DNA from: Ignavibacteriaceae bacterium
GTDB lineage: Bacteria > Bacteroidota > Ignavibacteria > Ignavibacteriales > Ignavibacteriaceae
Direction: 5' to 3'
Assembly: GCA_013360295.1 (NCBI GenBank)
Contig: JABWCL010000002.1
Span: forward strand, 62,001 to 126,000
DNA length: 64,000 bases
This document shows positions 10,658-19,393 of this stretch, in pieces. The position numbers and the translations under genes were made by a program. Under the pieces are notes generated by a model. That model saw only the letters and a list, made by a program, of their open reading frames with translations. It had not been told where the DNA came from and did no database searches. Position 1 is the stretch's first letter. Each line of letters begins with the position of its first letter.

Positions 10658-11761
10658 ATGAATAAAATTACAAGGGAAAAAGTACTAAACTCATTACGAC
10701 GCGTTAATGATCCCGATCTAAACAGGGATCTCGTAACGCTTAATATGATTAAAGAAATCAGAATAGACGGAAACGATATTACGGTTGAAGTTACTCTCAC
10801 TACTCCAGCATGTCCGCTTAAGGATAAAATACAAAGTGACTGTATTGAAGAGATCAAAGCTGATTTTCCCGAAGCCGGAAATATCAACGTTATAATGGGG
10901 GCAAATGTGACAGCTCATAATGACCAGATCAAAAGCGCTATTCTCCCTGGTGTGAAAAATACCATCGCTGTCGCCAGCGGTAAAGGGGGAGTTGGAAAGA
11001 GTACCATCGCGGTGAATCTCGCAGTCGCTCTTGCTAAGCAGGGCGCTTCGGTCGGGTTGATTGACGCGGATATCTACGGGCCAAGTATTCCTCTTATGCT
11101 CGGTATAAAAGATAAACCCCGTGTTTATCAGGATAAACAAACAATGAAAATGATACCGCTCGAAAACTTTGGTATTAAACTGATGTCCATTGGATTCCTT
11201 GTTGAGGATAACGCACCCATTATTTGGCGAGGACCAATGGCAAGCGGCGCGGTAAAACAGTTTATGTCTGATGTCCAGTGGGAGGAACTAGATTATCTCA
11301 TCTTCGATATGCCTCCAGGTACCGGGGACATACAACTTACTCTCTGTCAGACTATTCCTCTGACCGGTGCAATTATCGTAACAACACCGCAGAATGTTTC
11401 ACTTTTGGACGCAAGAAAGGCTCTTCATATGTTCACCCGTGTGAATGTACCCATACTAGGTGTAATTGAAAATATGAGCTACTTTATCGCTCCGGATACC
11501 GGAACAAAGTATGATATTTTTGGAAACGGCGGCGGTGAAAAACTTGCAGCAGAAACTTCCGTCCCTTTTCTTGGCGCTATGCCGATTGATCCGAGAATTC
11601 GTGTAGGCGGTGATAACGGAGTGCCGATTGTTTATGATCTCCCCGATTCGGAACACGCGGCAAGTATTATTGAGATTTCCCAGAATATGGCAGCGCAAAT
11701 TAGTATTATTAATATCAATAAAGCCTCATCCCCTAAACTTGAAATCGAAATAGGTGACTAA
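10658..11761 (+). CDS. mrp: Mrp/ApbC-family P-loop Fe-S carrier ATPase, CxxC motif absent
   Basis: Mrp/Nbp35 family ATPases bind and transfer Fe-S clusters to apoproteins. 367 residues: an N-terminal MIP18/DUF59 domain (1-85, with ACPLKDKI) and a deviant Walker A P-loop (GKGGVGKST, residues 108-116), then DADIYGPSIPLMLG, MASGAVKQFM and DMPPGTGD. Odd: the usual CxxC pair after the ENMSYF motif is missing here (it reads ENMSYFIAPDTGTKYDIFG). I recall that Bacteroidota relatives also often lack it. The stop codon overlaps the start of a NifU-type gene by one base, so translation is coupled and the two proteins probably act together. Confidence 0.9.
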   Translation: MNKITREKVLNSLRRVNDPDLNRDLVTLNMIKEIRIDGNDITVEVTLTTPACPLKDKIQSDCIEEIKADFPEAGNINVIMGANVTAHNDQIKSAILPGVKNTIAVASGKGGVGKSTIAVNLAVALAKQGASVGLIDADIYGPSIPLMLGIKDKPRVYQDKQTMKMIPLENFGIKLMSIGFLVEDNAPIIWRGPMASGAVKQFMSDVQWEELDYLIFDMPPGTGDIQLTLCQTIPLTGAIIVTTPQNVSLLDARKALHMFTRVNVPILGVIENMSYFIAPDTGTKYDIFGNGGGEKLAAETSVPFLGAMPIDPRIRVGGDNGVPIVYDLPDSEHAASIIEISQNMAAQISIININKASSPKLEIEIGD

Positions 11762-11994
11762 TGAAAGAACTTGAAGAAAGAGTTGCGAAAGCTCTTGATG
11801 GCGTAAGGCCTTATCTTAAAGCCGATGGCGGCGACGTTGAACTGATCTCCGTCTCGGAAGACGGAATTGTTAAGGTAAAACTCGTGGGTGCCTGCAGTTC
11901 CTGCCCAATGTCGCAGATGACTCTCCGTGCAGGTGTTGAGCGTGCCCTCATCCGCGAAGTCCCCGGCATCAGACGGGTGGAAGCAGTACTTTAA
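11761..11994 (+). CDS. NifU C-terminal domain (Nfu-type) Fe-S scaffold
   Basis: 77-residue stand-alone Nfu domain, which binds a [4Fe-4S] cluster at a dimer interface through a CxxC pair and hands it to target proteins. Seen: VRPYLKADGGDVELISV, then VKVKLVGACSSCPMSQMTL with the CxxC, then GVERALIREVPGIRRVEAV. Length and order match the domain exactly. ATG 11761 shares a base with the mrp stop codon, so it is translationally coupled. The scaffold supplies the cysteine pair that the adjacent Mrp protein lacks, which suggests the two form one carrier unit (inference). Confidence 0.92.
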   Translation: MKELEERVAKALDGVRPYLKADGGDVELISVSEDGIVKVKLVGACSSCPMSQMTLRAGVERALIREVPGIRRVEAVL

Positions 11995-12009
11995 GCGGAA
12001 GTTACCGGG

Positions 12010-13053
12010 ATGGCGAGGATAACCCCATTTAATTTGACAGTTTCTGTATTCATCGTAATACTGCTGGCGGTTATCCTCTATCTTTTTTCAGATATCTTCA
12101 TCCTCCTCTCCGTTTCCATACTTCTGGCAATAATATTAAACCCGCTCGTCACGTTCCTGGAGCGGCGTTATTTCAACAGATCCAATTCATCCCTGATCGT
12201 ATTCGCTTCCCTTACAATAGTTTTTTACCTCTCGCTCTCGGTACTTATTCCAAGCGTTCTCTCTCAGGTTAACTCTCTTACCGAAATACTCGGGCAGATA
12301 TCCATTAAATCGTACATAGCGAAAGTTGATAAAGAATTTTCTACGGCGATCCCTTTTCTCCCCGCCGGGATGATCAGCAAAAAGTTTGAAGCGTTTATCA
12401 GTTCAGCGGTCAATTCAACTTTCGATCAGCTTGCGTCGATGGCAACAAATATTTTCGCTCTGCTTGGAATATTAGTTATCATTCCGTTTACAACATTTTT
12501 CATCGTAAAAGATAAAAGCACAATCTTAAAAGCGCTCCTTAATATTACTCCCAATAAGTATTTCGAAATGTCATACTGGGTAATTAAGAAGATCACAAGC
12601 CAGTTAGGACGTTACGTCAGAGGCTGGTTGTTTGACGCTTTCTACGTTGGCGCGGCGTGTGGGATTGGCTTCTGGTTTATCGGCCTCGATAATGCACTTG
12701 CTCTCGGAATACTCGCCGGAGTAGGCCACCTGATCCCCTACTTTGGCCCCCTGGTCGGTGGTATCCCTGCGATCGCTATTGCTACCATACAGTACGGAAA
12801 TTTTTCAATGCTGCCCCTGATTATACTTATTCTTCTGATTGTATACATCACCGATAACGGATTTGTTCAGCCATTTGTGTTTTCAAAGAGTGTCAATATG
12901 CACCCGCTGATGATCATACTTCTTATTGTTGCCGGAAGCCAGGTCGGCGGAATAATAGGAATGCTTCTGGCGGTCCCGCTCGCCACAGTTATTAAAACAG
13001 CGGCAAAAGAAATCTATCTCGGGGTTAAAGACTACAGAATCGCGAGAATGTAG
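12010..13053 (+). CDS. AI-2E family transporter (PerM/TqsA-like permease)
   Basis: 347 residues with about eight membrane segments, including paired N-terminal helices (LTVSVFIVILLAVILYLF; ILLSVSILLAIILNPLV), an amphipathic periplasmic helical stretch, and the conserved C-terminal core LGILAGVGHLIPYFGPLVGGIPA and MHPLMIILLIVAGSQVGGIIGM. This is the AI-2E/UPF0118 permease family, which includes TqsA, PerM and Na+/H+ antiporters; substrate cannot be deduced. It starts 15 bases after the Nfu gene, so is likely in the same transcript, although no functional link is obvious. Confidence 0.88.
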   Translation: MARITPFNLTVSVFIVILLAVILYLFSDIFILLSVSILLAIILNPLVTFLERRYFNRSNSSLIVFASLTIVFYLSLSVLIPSVLSQVNSLTEILGQISIKSYIAKVDKEFSTAIPFLPAGMISKKFEAFISSAVNSTFDQLASMATNIFALLGILVIIPFTTFFIVKDKSTILKALLNITPNKYFEMSYWVIKKITSQLGRYVRGWLFDAFYVGAACGIGFWFIGLDNALALGILAGVGHLIPYFGPLVGGIPAIAIATIQYGNFSMLPLIILILLIVYITDNGFVQPFVFSKSVNMHPLMIILLIVAGSQVGGIIGMLLAVPLATVIKTAAKEIYLGVKDYRIARM

Positions 13054-13108
13054 TTTATCCCTTCTTTAATAATTTGTTTTATACTTCAAACCAAAAAAGG
13101 AAATCATT

Positions 13109-14467
13109 TTGTCTACTCTAATGTTTAGTATCTCCGGTGTAAGAGGAATTATCGGAGGAGGATTGGAACCCGAAACTATTGTAAAATACACTTCAGCATA
13201 CGCGGACTTAATCGGATCGGGAAAAGTTGTCATCGGCAGGGACTCCCGTATCTCAGGCGAGATGGTAAAATCCGTGATTGTAGGTACACTCCTTGCAAAG
13301 GGGATTGATGTGGTTGATATCGGAATATGCCCCACTCCAACCGTGCAGTTTAATGTTAAAATTCTTGATGCCCGCGGAGGGATCGCTATTTCAGCAAGCC
13401 ACAATCCCAACGAATGGAATGCGCTTAAATTATTAAATTCCACCGGGCAGTTCCTGTCACCTGACGAATTTGCTGTACTAAAAAACATCCTGGAGTCAGG
13501 TCTTAAACCCTATGCACCGTGGGATAAATTAGGTAAATATACCGCATACGAAGAAGGATTAAGAAATCATAAAGATAAAGTACTGGCGCTTCCGTTCCTG
13601 AACATTGAAAAAATTAAATCAAAAAAATTCAAAGTCGTTGCGGATTGTGTCAACGGCGCGGGTTTTAAGATCATACCCGAACTGCTCCGCGATTTTGGCT
13701 GTGATGTAATTGAATTAAACTGTGAATCAACCGGAATATTCCCAAGGCTGCCCGAACCGCTGCCGGAAAATCTAACGGAAACTATGGAATCAGTCCGAAA
13801 ACACAAAGCTGATTTCGCCGTTGTTGTTGATCCGGATGTCGACAGGCTCGTCCTGATTACTGATAAAGGGGAACCGTTTTCTGAAGAAAACACCATCACT
13901 CAGGCAGTCAGATTTCTGCTATCAAAAGAAAAAGGAAATGCCGTCGTTAACCTGAGTACAACGCGGGGTGTTGATGACGTTACGAAATCTGCCGGCGGAA
14001 AACTATTCCGCTCCCAGGTAGGCGAAGCGAATGTTGTAAAAAAGATGAAGGAAGTGAATGCTGTGATCGGCGGTGAAGGCAGCGGCGGAGTTATTCTTCC
14101 CGCGCTTCACTATGGAAGGGATGCTTTGGTCGGTATTGCGATATTGCTGCAGCACCTTACTGAATTTAACGGATCACTTTCTCGACTGAAAGATGCACTC
14201 CCTGCTTATTATATCGCTAAAAGGAAAATTGAATTAAAAAATTCTTCTCCCGACCCGATACTTGAAAAGCTAAAAACCTTTTATACCGAAGGTGAGATCA
14301 ATACTGAGGATGGTCTGAGGATTGATTTTGCTGATCATTGGGTCCATTTCAGAAAATCAAACACAGAACCAATCATAAGGATCATAACCGAATCGTCGGA
14401 GCAGCAACTTTCCGAAACACTGATCGACGGCTATATGTCTAAGATCAATGAATTCGCGAAAAATTAA
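13109..14467 (+). CDS. glmM: Phosphoglucosamine mutase (alpha-D-phosphohexomutase superfamily)
   Basis: Converts glucosamine-6-phosphate to glucosamine-1-phosphate for peptidoglycan and LPS precursors. 452 residues. I accept the TTG start at 13109: AAAGGA lies 8 bases upstream and the N-terminus then matches relatives (STLMFSISGVRGIIGG). Seen: phosphoserine loop ISASHNPNEWNALK, metal loop VVDPDVDRLVL (DxDxDR), sugar-binding loop GGEGSGGVILP and phosphate-binding loop RKSNTEPIIRI. The sugar-loop residues fit GlmM, but a broader phosphomannomutase/phosphoglucomutase role cannot be ruled out from sequence. Convergent with the DUF58 gene. Confidence 0.88.
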   Translation: MSTLMFSISGVRGIIGGGLEPETIVKYTSAYADLIGSGKVVIGRDSRISGEMVKSVIVGTLLAKGIDVVDIGICPTPTVQFNVKILDARGGIAISASHNPNEWNALKLLNSTGQFLSPDEFAVLKNILESGLKPYAPWDKLGKYTAYEEGLRNHKDKVLALPFLNIEKIKSKKFKVVADCVNGAGFKIIPELLRDFGCDVIELNCESTGIFPRLPEPLPENLTETMESVRKHKADFAVVVDPDVDRLVLITDKGEPFSEENTITQAVRFLLSKEKGNAVVNLSTTRGVDDVTKSAGGKLFRSQVGEANVVKKMKEVNAVIGGEGSGGVILPALHYGRDALVGIAILLQHLTEFNGSLSRLKDALPAYYIAKRKIELKNSSPDPILEKLKTFYTEGEINTEDGLRIDFADHWVHFRKSNTEPIIRIITESSEQQLSETLIDGYMSKINEFAKN

Positions 14468-14487
14468 GTTTTGTTGTAATTGCATTT

Positions 14488-14532
14488 AGGGCAGACAGGA
14501 TTTAGAAGTAAACCCTTCATCCTCTCTGCCCT
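14488..14532. terminator. Long stem-loop between convergent genes
   Basis: A 13-bp stem with a single mismatch (AGGGCAGACAGGA against TCCTCTCTGCCCT) and a 19-base loop lies 20 bases after the glmM stop. No U-run follows on the plus strand, so it could be a terminator, an mRNA 3'-end stabiliser or a small repeat. The two converging genes give it a natural place as a bidirectional 3' end. Confidence 0.4.
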
Positions 14533-14640
14533 GAACACTTCTGCCAAAACTTTACTCCCTCCCAACCTCCCACTTCGTTCCCTCAAAGAACTCAGTGTAT
14601 CGCCTTCGACGAAAAGTGAGGAGAATATCTGTTCTATTAT

Positions 14641-14682
14641 TTAATTCTTAATTCTTAATTCTTAATTTTTAATTCTTAATTG
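14641..14682. repeat. Six-copy tandem heptamer (TTAATTC)
   Basis: Bases 14641-14682 are six head-to-tail copies of a 7-mer, TTAATTC with single-base variants in copies 4 and 6. It lies just beyond the stop of the DUF58 gene in the 219-base convergent gap. It is a simple-sequence tract; the gap otherwise holds only the stem-loop at 14488-14532 and no gene. Confidence 0.85.
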
Positions 14683-14686
14683 ATAA

Positions 14687-15607
14687 TCAATGAAGCCGGC
14701 TTCTCTTTTGCAGATAAGCGATCAGCGCCTTATCAAAAGGAGTGGATGTGTCAATTAGATTATAATCAATGCCCGCATCCAGGCATCCCTTTTTAATTTT
14801 GTGTATATAGTTTTCCACCGCCTCAGAATATACACGTCTGACCTGGTAAGGCTGACTCGCCATCTCCTCCCCAGTTTCGAGATCGACAAAGATCGAATCC
14901 CTGCCAAAGCCAAAATTCTTCTCAGCGGGATCAAGGATATGAAAGACTATCACTTCATTTTTAGCATTTCTGATTTTCTTAAGCGAGACAAGAGACTGCT
15001 CAACATCATCAAGCAAATCAGAAAAGACAATAACCAATCCTCTCCTTTTTATCTGTTCAGAAAAGTAACCGAGGCTCGAGGATGTAGAGGTTTTCCCGGA
15101 GGGTTTCATCTGGTAAAGCGCAGTAAGCACCTCCCTGAAATACATATTGGACGACTTCGGTGAAAGGTACTTTTCGATTTTATCCGAGTAGATCCCGAGT
15201 CCCACTGCATCCTTCTGATTAATCATAAGGTACCCCAGCCCTGCCGCAAGCATTATCGCGTATTCGGATTTTGTCACTCTGCCGGAATAACGGAAAGACA
15301 TTGAATTACTGTTATCAATAAGCAGGTAGCTTTTCAGATTTGTCTCCTCTTCATACTGCTTAACGTAATACCTGTCAGTCTTCCCGTATACTTTCCAGTC
15401 GACATCTTTCAGCGGATCACCCTGCATGTACGGGCGGTGCTGACTGAATTCAATGCTGAATCCGTGATAAGGGCTTTTATGAAGTCCTAATAAAAATCCT
15501 TCCACAATAAACCGCGCACGGAGTTCAAAGGATGATACTTTAGATATTACTAAAGGATCAAGATATTTCCCAAAATCATTCTCTGAGTGACTTTCACTTT
15601 TTCCCAA
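14687..15607 (-). CDS. DUF58 domain protein (vWA-like)
   Basis: 306 residues with the DUF58 core motif SQHRPYMQGDPLKDVDWKVY followed by YYVKQYEEETN and a von Willebrand A-like strand with a MIDAS-type motif (LLIDNSNSMSF, DxSxS). DUF58 proteins are usually encoded with a MoxR ATPase in envelope-stress or chaperone-like modules; no MoxR gene is adjacent here. The likely start is TTG 15607, since no upstream or nearby in-frame ATG fits the family N-terminus; it overlaps the 3' end of the TPR lipoprotein gene by 14 bases, pointing to coupled translation. Cytoplasmic; exact function unknown. Confidence 0.82.
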   Translation of the reverse strand: MGKSESHSENDFGKYLDPLVISKVSSFELRARFIVEGFLLGLHKSPYHGFSIEFSQHRPYMQGDPLKDVDWKVYGKTDRYYVKQYEEETNLKSYLLIDNSNSMSFRYSGRVTKSEYAIMLAAGLGYLMINQKDAVGLGIYSDKIEKYLSPKSSNMYFREVLTALYQMKPSGKTSTSSSLGYFSEQIKRRGLVIVFSDLLDDVEQSLVSLKKIRNAKNEVIVFHILDPAEKNFGFGRDSIFVDLETGEEMASQPYQVRRVYSEAVENYIHKIKKGCLDAGIDYNLIDTSTPFDKALIAYLQKRSRLH

Positions 15608-16109
15608 ATACGTCTTTCTGGCTTAGTATCTGTTCGGGTGTCATGCCTAAAGTCGAGAGTTCGCTCTGAACCGAAGGCGTCAGTTCGTGCGCGGGGAACA
15701 GTTTTAAGAACTGCTCGTATTTCGCTCTGGCTTCATCAAATTCCTGCATCTCGTTCGCAAGAATAAAAGCCGTCATAAAGAGGGCGACAGGCGCTTCAGT
15801 GCTCTTCGGGTACTTTTCGTTCACCTCCCTGAAGTAGCGGAGCGCGAACTCAAGCGATTCCTTACGCGGAAGTTCTTTGAGCATTCCTGCCTGATAAATT
15901 TTACCCATTTCAAGCAGTGATTTTGAAGCAAGTTTGCTGTCCGGGAATTTAGCTTTCAGTTGCTGGAATGCGTCCAGGGCTTCTTCCACTTTTTGTTCCT
16001 TAACAAGTTTCTCCGCTTCAGCCAGGTACTCACTGTCCTTTTTGCTCTCACACCCGGATAGTATCAATATTAATGGCAGAACCAGTAAAAAAATAGATTT
16101 CCTCATCAT
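15594..16109 (-). CDS. TPR lipoprotein (BamD/YbgF-like repeat protein)
   Basis: 171 residues with a lipoprotein signal (LLVLPLILILSGC, Cys about residue 19) followed by three to four tetratricopeptide-like repeats (ALDAFQQLKAKFPDSKLA; ALRYFREVNEKYPKSTEA; AKYEQFLKLFPAHELTP). The repeat spacing and the FPDS/YPKS turns are those of BamD- and CpoB-type outer-membrane lipoproteins, but the protein is shorter than BamD (about 240 residues) and lacks its C-terminal part. Two ATGs occur in tandem (16109 and 16106). Divergent from the glucosidase gene at 16208; cotranscribed with the DUF58 gene. Confidence 0.75.
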   Translation of the reverse strand: MMRKSIFLLVLPLILILSGCESKKDSEYLAEAEKLVKEQKVEEALDAFQQLKAKFPDSKLASKSLLEMGKIYQAGMLKELPRKESLEFALRYFREVNEKYPKSTEAPVALFMTAFILANEMQEFDEARAKYEQFLKLFPAHELTPSVQSELSTLGMTPEQILSQKDVFGKK

Positions 16110-16207
16110 AACCTTTATTTTTATTCAAAAATTGATTACAAAAATATTTAATTTAGGGTTATAAATAACAATCTTCCCCTATTCCGAAATAGTCAAAAAA
16201 AAGTATT

Positions 16208-19171
16208 ATGAGATTTTCAAAAACTGCGCTTGTCTTTATGTTTATGCTGGTTATTGGAGGCTGTAATTTCTCCGACGCAAAGTTCATTGTCGATGATATC
16301 GCGATTAACGTCAGTGCACCGGGCAGAATTTTCAGTTTCACGAACAAATCCGCAGGACAGTATTCCGGCCAGACTCACTCCAGGTTCAAAAACGGCTGGG
16401 AAGGATGGATTTCCTGGGAACAAAAAATCTTTAATGATTATGCGATTTCCCTGGATAACAGCGAATCTGACAGAGCTTCAGCGAAGGCCACTGTCTATCC
16501 CTATAAATTGTACCGCGAGTATCCCGGCGGCGCGGCTGAAACTCTCCTCCTGCCTGATAACAAAGACGATTTATACCTTGAAATTCAAAACGGTAACCTA
16601 ACTTCTATTGAACTGCTGGGAATTAAAGTCAGTTCAGTACTCAGCAAAAGTGACAACCGCGTTACATTCAGCCTGGCTTCTCCGGGGAAAGACTCACTCA
16701 TTACAATTTCTTCGGAAAAGAAGATTAATTCCTTCAACATTCAGCCCGATAAACTGAAAATTACTTTTAGCGGTGAAACAGATAATACACTTATTATGCT
16801 GTCACTGTCACGTGGTGAAGGTTCTTCAGCTATTCGCGACAGTTACGAAATAGCGATGAATGCAAAAAGGGGCAGAATTAATTCTCTCCTAACTGAACTG
16901 GGACTTGAGACGGATAATCCCGAATTGACTAAAGCAGTGTTATGGGCGGTCGCGTCACTTGACGCACTGATAACAAGGCAGCAGGTTACAGGAATTTTTG
17001 CCGGGCTTCCCTGGTTCAATAATTACTGGGGAAGAGATACCTTCATTTCTATCCCCGGAGCCACCTTTGTATCCGGTAACTTTAAAGACGCACGGGAGAT
17101 TCTCCTGAACTTCGCGTCATACCAGAATACTGATCCTGACAGCAGGTATTACGGACGCATTCCTAACCGCATTACTCTGAATGAAACCATATATAACACC
17201 GTGGATGGGACTCCCTGGTTTGTTATCCAGGCATACAATTATTATAAGTATTCCGGCGACCTTGATTTCCTCAGGCGCATCTATCCCCAGGTGAAGCTTG
17301 CTTTCACAAGCTTCGCTTCTCTGCACACTGACGGGAATGGTTTTCTCACTCACGAAGACGCTGAAACCTGGATGGATGCAGTCGGACCAAAAGGCCCCTG
17401 GTCTCTGCGCGGAAACAGGGCAGTTGATATCCAGGCCCTCTGGTACCGTCAGTTGCTTAGTACGGTCAATATTGCGGATTTAATGAATGACCCGCTTATC
17501 TCTGCTCAGGCTGCTTCCCTCGCGGTTAAGCTAAAAGAGAATTTCGCGAAGTTTTTCATTAATCCGGCGGGAACAATGATATATGACAGGCTGAAAAAGG
17601 ATGGCTCGCCTGATCCGTCAATTCGTCCAAACTTATTCTTCGCATTAAATGAAAGTTCTCTGATCGACGATTTCCGCAGCAGGCTGAATATTATCGAAAC
17701 CGCGATGCAGAATCTCGTATTACCTTACGGAGTTTTATCGCTCAGCCATAAAGATGAAAACTTCCACCCGTTCCACGAATATCCGCCCTACTACCCAAAA
17801 GACGCGGCATATCATAACGGTATAATATGGCAATGGAATACAGGCCCTGTCGTTCAGGCTCTATGCAGTTTTGGTTTGCAGGATACTGCGTGGGTGCTTA
17901 CCTCAGAAATTACAAAACAGTTGTTAACACGCGGCGCCGCGGGAACCATTGCTGAACTTTCAGAAGCGTTTCCCAGGGCAGGTGAGACGGAGATCAGGCT
18001 CAGCGGGACCTTCTCTCAAGCCTGGAGCCTCGCGGAATATATAAGAAACTTCTATCAGGATTATCTCGGAGTGTCCCCAGACGCTCCTAATAACGTACTC
18101 TACCTTATTCCATATCTCCCCTCTTCGCTGAAAGAAATTTCATTCAACCAAAAAGTTGGAGCAAATAAGGTCCGGGTCCGTTACAAGTCAGATGATAAAA
18201 AGTTCTCTGTTGAAGTGGACCCGCTCTCGATAAAAAATTCAATAGATATTGCGATATCACTGATTAATAAAGCAGGCGCGAACTACCTAATGAGGACTGC
18301 AATTACAGAACAGGAAAAACTCAGCTTTGAGGTACCTGCCTACGCAACCGATTCGGCTGCTTTCAGAGCAATGAAGAATGATAAACCGGTTGAAGTAGCC
18401 AGCCAGTTTTATCTCGATCCGGTATCTAACAAAAACTTGTATGACAAAATTCAGATATCCCGTTTGGATCTCCCTCAGGGTATAAAGTCCATTCGCCCGC
18501 CTGACTATCCGGTATTGAATTTAAATGACATTAAGAAAACTGAAAAAGGGACACGAGTCATAATCAGTGCCGCGGATAAACCGGAAGATGAGAAATATGA
18601 GTATCCAGCGAACCAGAACTTCGCGGACGGAATTCTGGATATTGAAAGGTTTGAGATATCCGAAGGGAAAGAAGATTATTACTTCAGAATAAAAATGCGG
18701 AATCTGAATGATCCCGGCTGGCATCCTGAATACGGCTTCCAGTTGACATTGCTCGCAGTATGCATCGCAACCGACGCAACCTCCGGCAGGACAGACATCA
18801 TAGGTGAAAACAGCGGTTATCAGTTAAGCGGTAAGAGAAAATTCGATCGTAAGATTATGATAGGCGGAGGATTTGAAATAAAGGATGCATCCGGAAAGAT
18901 CATCGCCTCCTATATTCCTCAGCCGGGTGATATCAGAAATCCTCTGGGCAGCACAAAAGAAAAAACAATTTCATTTGCGGTCCCTAAGAAACTGATTGGG
19001 AAGTTATCAACCGGATCAGTGGTTACAATTTTATCAGGGGCGCAGGATGATCACGGAGGAGCAGGCATTGGTGAATTCAGGCTTGTAAACAAAAATAGGA
19101 GCGAATGGAACGGAGGTGGCAAAAAGACACAGGATGCTGATAATATCTACGATATTTTGGAGATTAACTGA
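16208..19171 (+). CDS. Exported GDE-type glucosidase with glucodextranase-like C-terminal domain
   Basis: 987-residue secreted or lipid-anchored glycoside hydrolase (signal MRFSKTALVFMFMLVIGGC, lipobox IGGC). The middle (about 230-650) is an amylo-alpha-1,6-glucosidase/glycogen-debranching catalytic (alpha/alpha)6 barrel: WFNNYWGRDTFISIPG, YYGRIPNRITLNETIYNT, DGTPWFVIQAYNYYKYSGD, HEDAETWMDAVGPKGPW and the AYHNGIIWQWNTGPV motif, with acidic residues placed as in GH15/GH63-like enzymes. The last 240 residues resemble the glucodextranase C-terminal DOMON-like sugar-binding domain (LDIERFEISEGKEDYYFRI; NDPGWHPEYGFQL). Likely acts on extracellular or periplasmic alpha-glucans. Followed by a UUCG-capped hairpin. 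Confidence 0.85.
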   Translation: MRFSKTALVFMFMLVIGGCNFSDAKFIVDDIAINVSAPGRIFSFTNKSAGQYSGQTHSRFKNGWEGWISWEQKIFNDYAISLDNSESDRASAKATVYPYKLYREYPGGAAETLLLPDNKDDLYLEIQNGNLTSIELLGIKVSSVLSKSDNRVTFSLASPGKDSLITISSEKKINSFNIQPDKLKITFSGETDNTLIMLSLSRGEGSSAIRDSYEIAMNAKRGRINSLLTELGLETDNPELTKAVLWAVASLDALITRQQVTGIFAGLPWFNNYWGRDTFISIPGATFVSGNFKDAREILLNFASYQNTDPDSRYYGRIPNRITLNETIYNTVDGTPWFVIQAYNYYKYSGDLDFLRRIYPQVKLAFTSFASLHTDGNGFLTHEDAETWMDAVGPKGPWSLRGNRAVDIQALWYRQLLSTVNIADLMNDPLISAQAASLAVKLKENFAKFFINPAGTMIYDRLKKDGSPDPSIRPNLFFALNESSLIDDFRSRLNIIETAMQNLVLPYGVLSLSHKDENFHPFHEYPPYYPKDAAYHNGIIWQWNTGPVVQALCSFGLQDTAWVLTSEITKQLLTRGAAGTIAELSEAFPRAGETEIRLSGTFSQAWSLAEYIRNFYQDYLGVSPDAPNNVLYLIPYLPSSLKEISFNQKVGANKVRVRYKSDDKKFSVEVDPLSIKNSIDIAISLINKAGANYLMRTAITEQEKLSFEVPAYATDSAAFRAMKNDKPVEVASQFYLDPVSNKNLYDKIQISRLDLPQGIKSIRPPDYPVLNLNDIKKTEKGTRVIISAADKPEDEKYEYPANQNFADGILDIERFEISEGKEDYYFRIKMRNLNDPGWHPEYGFQLTLLAVCIATDATSGRTDIIGENSGYQLSGKRKFDRKIMIGGGFEIKDASGKIIASYIPQPGDIRNPLGSTKEKTISFAVPKKLIGKLSTGSVVTILSGAQDDHGGAGIGEFRLVNKNRSEWNGGGKKTQDADNIYDILEIN

Positions 19172-19182
19172 AGGAATAAAAA

Positions 19183-19200
19183 GTGTGAGTTCGCTCACAC
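19183..19200 (+). terminator. UUCG tetraloop hairpin after the glucosidase gene
   Basis: A 7-bp perfect stem GTGTGAG / CTCACAC closed by a TTCG loop starts 12 bases after the glucosidase stop. There is no U-run, so it is a weak terminator or a 3'-end stabilising hairpin. The remaining intergenic sequence to 19393 is AT-rich and shows nothing else I can support. Confidence 0.5.
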
Positions 19201-19393
19201 CAGCAAAAAGTTATCGGTAATTCGTGTGGAAATCACAAATAATCAGTCTAATAATTATTAGATTTGAAAAGAGGAATTAAACGATGTGTCGGTTAAGAAA
19301 TTAACGGTTTTTAGTTTAGTCATTTATTTCGTAATATTATACGATTAAGATTTTGATAATTAATTTATATTCATTTATTATTAGGAGGCGTGC

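Noticed and set aside
14533-14640. Pyrimidine-rich stretch after glmM considered as a small RNA or remnant gene
   Set aside because: No promoter, stem with U-run or coding pattern could be supported.
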